Part shown: piece after piece, positions 38,253 through 48,900 of the stretch
Numbering within the stretch: the stretch's first letter is position 1
Layout of the letters: each line of letters begins with the position of its first letter
Assembly: GCA_937625935.1 (NCBI GenBank)
Contig: OW569351.1
Coordinates: 310,001 to 374,000, forward strand
DNA from: Tetramitus jugosus
Lineage: Eukaryota > Heterolobosea > Eutetramitea > Acrasida > Vahlkampfiidae
Direction of reading: 5' to 3'
Length of the DNA: 64,000 nucleotides
The notes under the pieces: generated by a model
Databases searched by the model: none
Told to the model about the DNA's origin: nothing
The model's input: the letters and a program-made list of their open reading frames with translations, nothing else
Made by a program: the position numbers and the translations under genes

Positions 38253-39766
38253 TCAGTTCCTGTGTCTCTTGAAACTAAAGTTTCCAAATGTTGCCAGATC
38301 ACCAAATGGAGTAGTTGGTGACTGCTCAGTACAGTTGGAAAAATCGTCAAAGTACTTGGCATCGGAATCCGAGTCCAGTTCTGGTCGAAAAGGTGCCCGT
38401 TCTTTCCGAATCGTCTCCCATTGTATTCCTGAGAAGAATGGATGATTCTTTATGGCTGATATTCCACCATTCTCTTCTGATCCCATCCTGTTCGACATGT
38501 CGCACAGTAAGTTCTTCATCAAAGCTACTGCTTCTGCGGACACGGGCACATCTTTTGGAAACCGAAGACAACGAGCCCAATGAATCGTCTTTTGTAATAT
38601 TGTCACAGGGTTCTCATCAAAAAATGGAGTGATTCCATACAACATTTCGTACATGATCACTCCTACACTCCACCAGTCACACTCAAAACCGTACCCCTTC
38701 TTTAACAGCACCTCTGGTGCAATATAACCTGGGCTTCCTACTGTCGAATACAACAACTGTCTATTTCTGTACTTCAGTCTCCAATCCTTCTTGCTCTCTA
38801 AGTTCTTAGTAATTTGCTCCAATGATTTCTCTTCCGTGATGCAGTCGGATGCTATTGCCTCTGGTGTATTCGCATAATTGTCATAGGATTTGCACAATCC
38901 AAAATCTGTCAACTTCAAATGTCCCTGTCCATCCAAGAGAATATTGTCCGGTTTGATGTCACGATGTACCAGATTCATCTTGTGAACTGACTCCACAGCC
39001 AATACTAGCTCAGCAATATAAAACTTGGTTTCTACCTCTGTGAATATATTCTTGTTGATCAACCAAGTCATTAAATCCCCTCCAGGCATATACTCCAGCA
39101 ACAAATACACAAAGTAAACATCTTGAAATGAGTACAACAATTCCACGATCCACTATAATTATTTCATCAGAAAGGTGGTTAGAAAATGAATGTCAAAAAA
39201 AAGTTGTCGGTAGACTCCAATTACAAAAAGGAAGAACAAAAAAAGCATCTCATACTTACAGGATTGTGTGAATGTATGAGCACATCTCTCTCCAGTCTCA
39301 CCTGATGCACCTTGTTCTTCTTTAACAAATGTGATTTACTCATCTTCTTCATTGCAAGAACCGTGTTTGACTTCTTGTGTCTCACGAGCAGCACTTGACC
39401 CGATGATCCCTGACCAATGATACGCAACGTCTCAAAATCACTAATCGACAGTGTGGAAGCTGAAGACGGAGTGTGAGCACTCCCCACCGGCTCTGTCTCA
39501 ACATCAGTGCTATTGTTGTGAGGGTTCGTTATCCGTATTCTTAGAGGTTGTTCCTTGATTAATCTTGAGGAGGAAGCAACTGTGATTGATCGTTTCGGTA
39601 GAGCCGTTGCTAGTTCGTTGCTGCTCGAGTGGTTTACTTGAGAGGTCGCCAGGTTGTGCATCGGACATGAATTGCTCGTTTGAGGACTGTCCAAGATCGA
39701 GTCTTCAACCTCTGGTGATTCCTCTTCCATTGGATCTGGTGACTGGAGGGATAAGAAATTATTCAT
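38253..39766 (-). CDS. NDR/LATS-type AGC protein kinase
   Basis: Join of complement 38253..39152 and 39260..39766, 468 aa; the 107-bp intron GTAAGT...TTATAG is in phase 0 and the join reads HSHNPWIVELLYSFQD. Kinase landmarks: GQGSSGQV loop, AMKKM (Lys), HRD (232-234), DFG (252-254), STVGSPGYIAPE (305-316) and a 45-residue insert between DFG and APE, which is typical of the NDR subfamily. The C-terminal hydrophobic motif is FGNFSF near 458-463, where Ser462 takes the place of the regulatory Thr. NDR kinases work with MOB proteins in polarity, cytokinesis and centrosome control. The N-terminal 112 residues are Ser/Pro/Asn-rich and the conserved helical MOB-binding region is not obvious. Confidence 0.88.
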
Positions 39767-40062
39767 CTTGAAGCAAAAATTGGGAAGCTTGTGCTTGTGT
39801 TTGTGTTTGTGGTTGGAGTTTTTGGAAACGTGAAAGCAAAGAATTAGTTTTTGCTTGTTGATCAGGTTTGCTCACTCCCAGAGAGTTATTGACCTCGCGG
39901 TCCGAGTTGTATATTTTTGGTTTGAAAAGCAACCGATAAAAGCCAAAATGACCAGGATGCGATTTGTTGTTCGTTGAGAATTTGGAAAATTTAATCCCTG
40001 TGTATTGTGGAATATTCAATCGACATGGGCTGTGGTCTGAGGCGTAACTTGCGTTCTCCTTC

Positions 40063-41436
40063 TTAGGGCTTTCTTGATCCCATTTTCTTGTTGGGGAATT
40101 TTCTCTTTTGTGGTGGCCTCTGCTTCTTCTTCGCCTCTTCTTCCAGTTGATCCCAGACTTCGTCATCAGCTCTCTTTCTCTTTCTTGCTGATCCCAAGGC
40201 AACAAACCCTGGCTTTTCGTGTGGAAGCTTCTTTTTTCTCTTTTCATCATCACTGTCTTCTTCGTACTCTGGCAAAGCAACCTCTTCAGAGTTCATCAGG
40301 AAGCAACCCTGTCTTTGAATCATGTAGAATGATTTTTCTAGACTTCTGTCCCTGGCGTTGTACAACCGAATAAATCGATCAGCACCAGAGCACGCGATAT
40401 ATTCACCTGATGTGTGATATTGAACCTGTGTCACAGCACCAGCCATTCCCTTAAAAACAAAGTTCTTCCGTCCAGTTTGTGCATTAGAAATGTCAACTCT
40501 GTGCAAACCTCCCACCGTACCTCCAGCAATCACCTCTTTTTCACGGATTGGTGAAGCATCAATGCATGAGAAGGCCGAATCAGACAATTGCTTTGTCAAG
40601 AATGGCAATCGTGAAGCTCTTCGATCATAGCACCGAACTTGTCCATAACCAGTCGCAACACAAACAATTTGACCAAAGTTCTCCTTGAGATTCAAGTAGC
40701 AAATATCACGAACAAACACTGGTTCCCTCAACTGAAGGTTCTTGTCAGTCTTTGGATCGTTCTGAGCTCTAAAAGTGCACTTTCCAGCGTTGACATCATA
40801 AATTTTCAGTAGTGAATTTTTGCCGCCATAAGCCAACTCTGTCGTAGCTTCATTGACCTTGACACCAATCATCTTGTGTATGTGAGTTCCCTCGGAAAAG
40901 TTTTCCACCTTTTTCTGCAATGTAATTTTTCTGACTGACTCATCACTCGATCTATAGTTCTCTATCGTGTACACCTCCAGCTTGCCCTTTTCAGTTGCAC
41001 AGTAAACGTTTCTCCGACTATCCGATACATTCTCCGAATACAAGCCACGAATCTCCGCCTCGGGCTTTTTGCCTTCTTCAAAGTGTTCAAATCGATTGAC
41101 CACAAAATTGGATTCAAGTGTTGTGATTGGCAATACGGATTTCGACTTGACATTGCCTCCTTCATCATTCTCATCATTATCACCATTATCATTGCTTGCT
41201 TCTTCTCCTTCCTCGGAGGGAAGAGGCAAATTCAAAAATGGCATAATGGACTCAATGGTACCATCCTTTCGTGCGAGCATAATTTCGTCTTCCATGTTTG
41301 GATGTGCCCAAACCATGTGTGTGATGCATCGGTTCATTCCTTGTGAGTCTTTGCCGTATTCTGCGACGACTCGTTGTTGATTCACGTCAATGACCTTGAG
41401 GAATCCAGTGTGTCCACCACAAACTATTTTGACCAT
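40063..41436 (-). CDS. WDR74: WDR74 / Nsa1, 60S ribosome-assembly WD40 protein
   Basis: 457 aa, ATG 41436. A beta-propeller starts at MVKIVCGGHTGFLKVID and contains the family's GQVRCYDRRASRLP, VIAGGTVGGLHRVD and GAVTQVQYHTSGEYIACSGADRFIRLYNARDRSL. The last is the strongest Nsa1/WDR74 signature. The tail of about 80 residues is Lys/Arg-rich with nuclear-localisation-type runs (RKRKR, KKKQRPPQKRK). Nsa1 works with Rix7/NVL AAA-ATPase and Mak16-Rpf1-Rrp1 on pre-60S particles in the nucleolus. The propeller has an acidic insertion at about residues 75-105. Confidence 0.9.
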   Translation of the reverse strand: MVKIVCGGHTGFLKVIDVNQQRVVAEYGKDSQGMNRCITHMVWAHPNMEDEIMLARKDGTIESIMPFLNLPLPSEEGEEASNDNGDNDENDEGGNVKSKSVLPITTLESNFVVNRFEHFEEGKKPEAEIRGLYSENVSDSRRNVYCATEKGKLEVYTIENYRSSDESVRKITLQKKVENFSEGTHIHKMIGVKVNEATTELAYGGKNSLLKIYDVNAGKCTFRAQNDPKTDKNLQLREPVFVRDICYLNLKENFGQIVCVATGYGQVRCYDRRASRLPFLTKQLSDSAFSCIDASPIREKEVIAGGTVGGLHRVDISNAQTGRKNFVFKGMAGAVTQVQYHTSGEYIACSGADRFIRLYNARDRSLEKSFYMIQRQGCFLMNSEEVALPEYEEDSDDEKRKKKLPHEKPGFVALGSARKRKRADDEVWDQLEEEAKKKQRPPQKRKFPNKKMGSRKP

Positions 41437-41845
41437 GTTTTTGATGCGCGCTGTGTTGATGATTAAATGGTGGCTTTTTGTTCACTTGGTATGAAATTGA
41501 ATTTTTCTTTGTGTCGCTTGTTCAAGGATTTGATTGAACATTCAGTTCTCATCGACGGGGAAATATCGTATCGGCTGTGTGGTGAAATTCAGCTTTCTCG
41601 ACGTATGTCGATGCTATGGCTACCACTGACGACAAAGTACGAATAGTAGTAGTGGAGATGGAGAATGTCCTTTGAGAGATCCACTCAAGACGTCCTTTCC
41701 TCGTTCTCTTTTTTCCGATCCGATCCCTATCAAGTTCGAACGAAAACGTCACCCACAAAACAAATTCGTGAGTGAGAAGGAGACATAGGCCATCACACAA
41801 AACATAGAGTTGTGAAATAACCAATAACCAATCTCTGAAGACACA
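41437..41845. promoter_or_regulatory. Divergent intergenic region WDR74 / F-box LRR gene, with a small ORF
   Basis: 409 bp between two divergent start codons. An ATG-initiated frame of 51 codons (41491-41646, plus strand) contains LFKDLIEHSVLIDG and RLCGEI, faintly like an Sm/LSm strand 1-3 segment but stopping early; a GTATGT donor-like sequence lies inside it. I do not trust it as a gene. The stretch otherwise holds pyrimidine-rich DNA and an A/C-rich leader before 41846. Confidence 0.35.
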
Positions 41846-44386
41846 ATGTCCTCCTCCCCATTATCACCATCACCATCATCATTCACTCCCATCATCTCCA
41901 ACAGCAAAATGAGCACCAATTTATGGTCACATGTCCCTCAAGACACCATTCACATTGTGTTTGATTTTTTGCCACTGAGATCCATTGTTCAGATGATGAC
42001 AGTCTCTCGGCAGTTCCTTTCCATTTCTGCTCACTTCCTACTGTCGACACCCATTTTTCTAGATGAATCCGAATCGTCAATGATATTGGGCGCGACGAGT
42101 GATGAGTTTGATGAAGGGCCACAGAGACAAGTACATGATGGACACAGTGCATTTCATGATCATCCAAGTGCCATTAGCTCTCATAATCCGCTAGAGTGCA
42201 GTGCAAAGAATCGACTACGACGCAATTTTTCTCATTATGATCGACGGAGACAGAATGTGAATTTGACGCAAAAGGATTTATGTGTGTTGTTGAGGTATAC
42301 GAGTAGGGAATTGAACACGATTCGTATTGGTCGCGTGTTCATGAAGCAGACAAGGGAGGAAGACATGGTGAGAAGCGATGTTTTGCTGAGTTGCGTGAGA
42401 CAGAGTGCAGAGAGAAGTATGCATTTGAGTGCATTGCACTTGAATTGTACAGGGTTGGCCATATCTGATCTCGTGTCGACGCTCAGTCGGATTGCACCTC
42501 GATTACAAACGTTGGACCTGAGTGATTTGGAGTTAAATTATGCACACGAGTTGATTGCTATTGTAGGTAATTGTACGCCACAGATTTTGAAGAATTTGAC
42601 GCTCGATAATTGTTATCGGTTTGAGGAGTTGGCTGAGATGGAGAACAGAAATCAACCACATTTGTATCAACGATTTTTAACAGTGTTGTACACTTTGACA
42701 TCATTGTGCCTGAAACGTTGCGGAAGAGAGCTATTGATGCACAAGAAGAAGAGTGGCCGCCAGACAATTATATTTGATTTTTGCCCATTCCTTGAGCACT
42801 TGTCAATCGGTGATCAGAATATGCTCATTGATTGGAATGGTGATTTAAAGAAGACGATTGATGAACGAGGAAAGAATTTGCGTAGTTTGCATGTGAAAGG
42901 TGGAAGAATCACACTGACTTGTAATCTGTACAATGATGATGTATCAAGTAGAATTGTTGATCTGTTTCCAAAGCTTACCTCTGTCGTCATGGACACCAAT
43001 ATTGGATTCTTTAAAACCTATCTTGAAAATAACGAACATGTGTCGAATTTTAAGGGAGATACTGACGTTGTGAATCTGCTTCGTCGAATACGTAACCTTC
43101 ATATAACAGGAGTTCCAAATCATCAACAAACAATTCCAACCGAGGTTTTTGAGTGGGCGCTTGAACATGTTGTGCATACAGAGCGATTAAGTATCATGGA
43201 TTTTTCTCAATTGAGAGATCAATGTGTTTCGAACAATATATCTTCTTTGAAGAATATTAGAAGCTTGGATTTGTCGACAACATCTGCATCTGATGAACTT
43301 ATTGTTCTTGTTGTGAACAATCTTCCACAACTCACAAATATTTCAGCTTGCTATGCGAAAAACAAACCATTATCTCCCTTTAGAGAGGAAGTTAATTTAG
43401 GTGGATTTCTCTTGTCTTACACTGATGCCGTGAATCTCGGTCTCGTGCTCCAAAAGAGAGGAAAGTGCAAGCTCTCATACATCAATTTCAGCAATTCTAA
43501 AATTTCGTGCTATCTCATTGCCTTTCTACTCACTGCTGCAAGTAGTACGCTGGAGAACTTACTACTGAAAGGATCCATTGGTTATGACTATGTTGATCAT
43601 GAGTCAGGTGTTGATATTACAGAACCTCTTAAAGAATTAACACGAATTAATTTGGCAGAATCGAATTCAAGTCTGTGCAGCTTTGTTGTAGAGCAACTTG
43701 GGCTCAGAACTTGTCCAAATTTACTTTCAATCAACATATCACGTATCAAGAGTGATGGAATATGTGACATGAGTAACATTCATCTCGAATCTCTGCTGTC
43801 GTCTTCTCCCAAGCTCTCCAGTATAAAGGCTGAGAATTTAACACAAATGACCGATGCCATTATGGAAATAGCGGGTAACAAGTGTCATAGACTAACCAAG
43901 TTGGAGCTCTCTGGTACTGGCATCTCATTGAATAGTCTGCTAGAACTTCAGCAGCTGTCTCAACTAACTATATTGAAGGCTACCGGAATTGAGATGCCCA
44001 CCAACTTGGATGATGTTCATACACTGATACAGCATCTCAACAGCGTGCGGATACTGGCACTGAATTTACACGATTGTGGTCTCAGTAACCGAACGTTGGA
44101 GTACTTGGCACTCAATTGTTCTTGCATTGAAACGTTGATCTTAGGAGGAAGACCCTTGCAGCACATGGGCCAATTCATCACAAAGAGAGGCTTCATATCC
44201 TTTATTGTTGGATCGACTAGTCTTCAAATGTTAATCATGGACTTTTGTCCAATTGCTGAACTAGCAGTCGTGAAGCAGCTACAACATACGATACGTGGCA
44301 CAGGACGCTCAGCACCTACTCTAATTCTTCCATACGTTCGCAACAAAACCAATCCGAAAAAAGGAGAAGGTTGCAAGAACATGTAA
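41846..44386 (+). CDS. F-box / leucine-rich-repeat protein
   Basis: 846 aa. After 25 Ser/Pro-rich residues comes an F-box (LWSHVPQDTIHIVFDFLPLRSIVQMMTVSRQFLSIS, about 27-62). The rest is a long, irregular LRR solenoid: LQTLDLSDLELNYA, LKNLTLDNCYRF, LRSLHVKGGRITL, IRSLDLSTTSAS, LTNISACYAKN, LTKLELSGTGISLNSLLEL, VRILALNLHDCGLSN and IETLILGGRPL. This is the standard layout of SCF substrate receptors: the F-box docks on Skp1 and the LRR holds a target for ubiquitination. The target is unknown. Confidence 0.75.
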   Translation: MSSSPLSPSPSSFTPIISNSKMSTNLWSHVPQDTIHIVFDFLPLRSIVQMMTVSRQFLSISAHFLLSTPIFLDESESSMILGATSDEFDEGPQRQVHDGHSAFHDHPSAISSHNPLECSAKNRLRRNFSHYDRRRQNVNLTQKDLCVLLRYTSRELNTIRIGRVFMKQTREEDMVRSDVLLSCVRQSAERSMHLSALHLNCTGLAISDLVSTLSRIAPRLQTLDLSDLELNYAHELIAIVGNCTPQILKNLTLDNCYRFEELAEMENRNQPHLYQRFLTVLYTLTSLCLKRCGRELLMHKKKSGRQTIIFDFCPFLEHLSIGDQNMLIDWNGDLKKTIDERGKNLRSLHVKGGRITLTCNLYNDDVSSRIVDLFPKLTSVVMDTNIGFFKTYLENNEHVSNFKGDTDVVNLLRRIRNLHITGVPNHQQTIPTEVFEWALEHVVHTERLSIMDFSQLRDQCVSNNISSLKNIRSLDLSTTSASDELIVLVVNNLPQLTNISACYAKNKPLSPFREEVNLGGFLLSYTDAVNLGLVLQKRGKCKLSYINFSNSKISCYLIAFLLTAASSTLENLLLKGSIGYDYVDHESGVDITEPLKELTRINLAESNSSLCSFVVEQLGLRTCPNLLSINISRIKSDGICDMSNIHLESLLSSSPKLSSIKAENLTQMTDAIMEIAGNKCHRLTKLELSGTGISLNSLLELQQLSQLTILKATGIEMPTNLDDVHTLIQHLNSVRILALNLHDCGLSNRTLEYLALNCSCIETLILGGRPLQHMGQFITKRGFISFIVGSTSLQMLIMDFCPIAELAVVKQLQHTIRGTGRSAPTLILPYVRNKTNPKKGEGCKNM

Positions 44387-44677
44387 CAATAATTATCACT
44401 CCCTTATTTATTATAACACCCAATTCACTTTCAGTTCTGCTCGTCATCCGTTCCGTAGTTGAGCGATCCGCGAAAACATTTCTTGCGCGAGAATTTCACC
44501 AAGGTGAAACTGTTTAGGCAGTCGCCCGCGAATTGTAACACAAAAAACACGTAATTTCCAGGATACCTGGCCGCATTTGACATCAGCAGCAACAACGAAA
44601 GCAGTTAACAACAGACACCGACCCCACAAACGACCACATAACGCGACTTCTCAAGCAGTAATTTCGCTCAATACTTG

Positions 44678-45718
44678 ATGACGGTTAATCCTGAACACAA
44701 CAACACCATTGGCACTCCCATTGCCCATCATGATGAATGTTGTGACAATACGAAGACGTTGGTGTCCGAAGAAAACGGCTCCACCTCACTAACTGCTGCT
44801 GTTCTCGACGAGTTTTCTGAAATTCACGTTCGCAATTACACGAATGCTCTTCATCACCATCACCATCATGAGGAACATGATGATGATGCACACCCTCACC
44901 ATCATATTATGCACGACCAGCATGACCCTCGTTACTTGAACAAGATGCATCCAGAGGACCGCGATGCCTACAAGAAGCTTTTGCGTGGAAATCGCGCGTT
45001 TGTGGCCAAAAAGCTCAACGAGGAGGGACCAGAGTATTTTACACGAAAGGCTCAAACCCAGCAACCCAAATTTCTGGTGATTGGTTGCTCCGATTCTAGA
45101 GTTCACCCTGATCAGGTGACAGGAACGAAACCTGGTGACATTTTTATTCACAGAAATGTGGCCAATTTGGTTGTGAACACTGATTTGAATCTGATGAGTG
45201 TTCTTCAGTATGCTGTAGAGGTGTTGAAGGTGAAGCATGTGATTGTATTGGGTCATTACAATTGTGGTGGTGTCAAGGCAAGCATGGAACAGACTCATCA
45301 CGGTCTCATTGACAAGTGGCTCAGAAGTATTAAGGATGTTCAGAGATTGCACTTTGACAAGCTGAATGCGGTGGAGGATTATGATGAGAGAGTAAAGTTA
45401 CTGACTCGGTTAAATGTACAGGAACAGACATTGAATCTGTGTAAGACAAGCATTATTCAAAAAGCATGGGCCAGAGGTCAAAATGTCCATGTGCACGGAT
45501 GGGTATATGACCTGAGAGAAGGACTCATGAACGATTTGAAGATTGAGGAGAAGCTATGGAGAGAGATTGCTCCTATTTATGGCTTACGCTTTCCTGAAGT
45601 CGAAAGAGAGGAGGAGTATGAAGCAATGCTTCGGAGAGAGAAGGATCTCGCGTTGTTGCAAAAGAATGCAACTGATGATGCTTGTTGCCTACCCAGTGAA
45701 GGAGACGCATCATGTTAA
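44678..45718 (+). CDS. Beta-class carbonic anhydrase with His-rich N-terminal arm
   Basis: 346 aa from ATG 44678. Zinc ligands are Cys137 (in CSDSR, with the Asp139/Arg141 dyad), His193 and Cys196 (HYNCGG), the standard beta-CA set. PGDIFIHRNVAN and the active-site dimer helix also match. It interconverts CO2 and bicarbonate. Residues 59-76 hold a six-His run followed by acidic residues and another His cluster; such arms usually bind Zn, Ni or Cu and could buffer zinc for the enzyme. The C-terminal 60 residues are helical and charged and end in CCLPSEGDASC. No clear organelle signal. Confidence 0.95.
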   Translation: MTVNPEHNNTIGTPIAHHDECCDNTKTLVSEENGSTSLTAAVLDEFSEIHVRNYTNALHHHHHHEEHDDDAHPHHHIMHDQHDPRYLNKMHPEDRDAYKKLLRGNRAFVAKKLNEEGPEYFTRKAQTQQPKFLVIGCSDSRVHPDQVTGTKPGDIFIHRNVANLVVNTDLNLMSVLQYAVEVLKVKHVIVLGHYNCGGVKASMEQTHHGLIDKWLRSIKDVQRLHFDKLNAVEDYDERVKLLTRLNVQEQTLNLCKTSIIQKAWARGQNVHVHGWVYDLREGLMNDLKIEEKLWREIAPIYGLRFPEVEREEEYEAMLRREKDLALLQKNATDDACCLPSEGDASC

Positions 45719-45923
45719 TATAAACTCATTTGAGCTCATTGACAAAACCTACACGATTGTTCTGAGCTCCTAAGGACGCTTGGGAGAATTTGAGATGCAA
45801 TGTTGAGTTATCGGGCGACTTCGAATCACTGTCGTCCAACGGATACTATTTTCTTGGTCCATATCATGCATCCCGCCAAAAATATAGTTTACATGCTCAA
45901 AATCGATTCACGATAGTGCTAGA

Positions 45924-48900
45924 ATGCAACAAATAGTATGTTCTATGATAAGAAGCTATACTTGAATCGTTATTCACTTTTATTTACACCTCGAATAGGG
46001 TTTGATTCCTTCGGGAGTTCAGCTATGGTCGAAGAAGGTTATCCTAGTTGCCGCCGGGAAACTCATTTATTGTTCAACGATAGCAGTATATGTCTTGTGT
46101 CTCAAAGACTATTCTGTCGAGAGGATACTGACAGGTCATGGTCAAACAATAACCGGAATGTGTAAATCTAGTCACTTTCCAAATATAATAGCAACCAGCT
46201 CCTTAGATCAAACGATACGTGTATGGGATATCGATACTGGCAAAGAGCTAACATCGATATCGACTGCTGGAGGTACGCACGGTTTCAAACCTTGGTGCTT
46301 GGACTGGAGTCCTTATGAACCCTTTGAGATTGCATGCGCTGGTGGGAAGGGAGCCATTCGAATATACAACTACGGAAGAAATGACGGGACTTACCAAAGT
46401 ATACTTGTGAAGTCGGATGTTGATATTACTAGTATCGGATACAGTCCTAAGAATGTAAGTATTGCCTCGAATTTTATCATTGTATCGATGGATTTCTAAT
46501 GTGTAACAACAGCCAAATGTGTTATTCGCAGTTCTTCGAGATGGCCATTTCTGTCTTGTGGATCTAGTCAAACAATCAGCGTTCATGAAGGTAAAACAAT
46601 CAGAAGAGTCAAAGATTATCGATTGTCGTTGGGATCCAATGTCCACACACTATATTTTGGTTGGATCTGATAATGGTTAGTAGACCTTTCTCTCTTTCAA
46701 TAATGGGAGCTCGACATTTACATCTATTTTATAGGAGAGCTGTGTTTGTATGATTCCGAGGCGACAGGTTCAGAAGCGAAGCAAGTTCGAAGATTTGATA
46801 AGATTAACGGAGGACTCTCATCTATCTCATGGATAGATAATGAACCTGGCAATTTTATTGTTGGAGATTCACGAACTGGATTACTAAGATTCTTTAACAT
46901 ATCTCAACAGTAAGTCTTCTCTATTATTTGTTTTTTATTGGCGTAATAGGTATTTACTCTCGCTTTATGCGCTAATAAGGACGCCACTAAAAGTACTAAA
47001 GGTTCGCAAAGTTGGTATTTTGGAACTGATTCACATCCCTAAGCTTGAGAAGGTTGTACTGTCATTCCGAGACGGATCGGTGGGAGTGTATGATTTGAAG
47101 CAGAAGACTATGGAGTATATTACTCCAGGTTCACATACTGAAACGATATTTGATTGTGCTTTTAATGAGCTGGATCCCAACATATTCGCTACCTCCAGTT
47201 TTGATAGCTCGATCAAGGTGTGGAACATCAAGAAGATGCAGTGTATTGATACGATAGTGGGAGACAAGGCGGTAATATATAGTCTCGCTTGGCATCCTCA
47301 CAAGAATGTAATAGCTGGAGGATTTTCAAATGGTACTGTTTGGATCTGGGACGTAACGAAACGTATTATTATTCATAAGATTCAAGCACACCGAGGAAGT
47401 TGTTTCAAGATATCATGGAACAAAATGGATCCTTCCTTATTTGCTGTTTCTTCGAAGGATATGGGTGTCTCTGTGATCAACGATAGTGGTCGTGTCGTGA
47501 GAATGTTGAGGCATCCTAGCGTAGCATTTGGAATAGATTGGAGCCCTCATGATAAGAATGTCTTCGCGACTGGATGTCATGACTCTATTGTTCGAATTTT
47601 CAATTTCGAAATTGCTGATACTCCAATAAGAAAGCTTCGTGGTCATACAGCTGAGGTGTTCAATGTCGCGTTTCACCCTCGATTTCCTAACATCATCTTA
47701 TCAGGGTCTAATGATAAATCTGTTAGAGTGTGGAATACAGAGACCAATGATTGCCAAATGTTGATTGGTCATACTGATTTTGTAAGGGCCTTATCCTGGA
47801 ATCCAGAGATACCTTATCTGGCTGTGAGTGGAGGATGGGATGGTACAGTACGAGTTTGGGATGCCAGGAGTGGTAGGTGTTTGAGTATTGCAAACGACCA
47901 CCACGCAGATGTTTATGGAATATCAACTCACCCCAAGAGACCCTTTATTTATGGTTCTACATCAAGAGATACCACAATCAGATTTTGGAGTCTTGAACCT
48001 TTGATTGAGAGGCTCATACTAAAAGTAGTAATTTATAAGGACTTGTCGAAATGCTTAAATCCTTCTCCCTCCTTTGTATTTGGGAGCACTTCTGACGATC
48101 TTATGTTTTGTGGGAGATACTCGGGTGAACTACAGAACAAAATTAAGGATTTAAGATCTGACGTGAACAGATACGAGGCTCTCTTTGACTTCTTCTCTTT
48201 TCCAAATGATTCGAAGGAGATTTGGTCGGTTGTCCGAAGTTCTGTATCACAAATTCCTCAGAAGAAGGGAAAGGTCTTGCACAAATCCAATATCATCAGC
48301 TATTTAAACTCAAAAGCAAGAGAATTAGAATGTACCAAACTCAAAACAACTGGTATTGGCGTAGCTCGAAAAGTTGATATTTTGAAAGAAGCAGCAACAT
48401 TGTATCTTAAACAAGGAAATGCTCGACAATATTGTGAGTTAATGGTTGAAATAGAGCAATGGGATAGAGCACTCGCTGTGGCCCCGGCAGTTTCTTTAGA
48501 TTATTGGAGAGATCTTAGCGTGAAATATGGTCAGAAGCTTGCTGAGATTGGAAGTAGTGATTGTATACCTCATTATCTGGCGACAGGTGAAACTGACAAA
48601 CTTATGAATTTCTTTATATCCAGAAATCAATTAGATGATGCAACAATAATCGCACAGACCAAATCTGAAGGGGGATACACTCCCATTTTGGCTGCTATCA
48701 ATGCTAAGGAGACTCTTGTGAACAAACCGCGAAAGATTGATGATCCTAGCGAATTGAAGAGCATAACAGAAATGAGAGCTTATCGATATTTGCAACTCTG
48801 TTCTCCAATACTTGCTGCCGCTTGTTACGCTGCAATCGATGATGCTGATCGAACAGTTCGCGCGTTGATAAATGGAAATGAAATTGTACTCGCATACGCT

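Noticed and set aside
39759-40280. 173-codon minus-strand frame overlapping WDR74's end
   Set aside because: Uses a different frame from the WDR74 tail and encodes a Lys/Arg-rich shadow; the gap between the kinase and WDR74 holds no separate gene that I can support.
44444-44629. 61-codon minus-strand frame with a hydrophobic start before the carbonic anhydrase
   Set aside because: Begins with TTG and has no ATG until its last 11 codons; a TTTCACC/GGTGAAA hairpin lies within it, so it is probably promoter DNA.
46002-46499. Separate small WD40 gene before WDR17
   Set aside because: GT-AG introns join it in frame with exons on both sides and the composite matches the WDR17 N-terminus.
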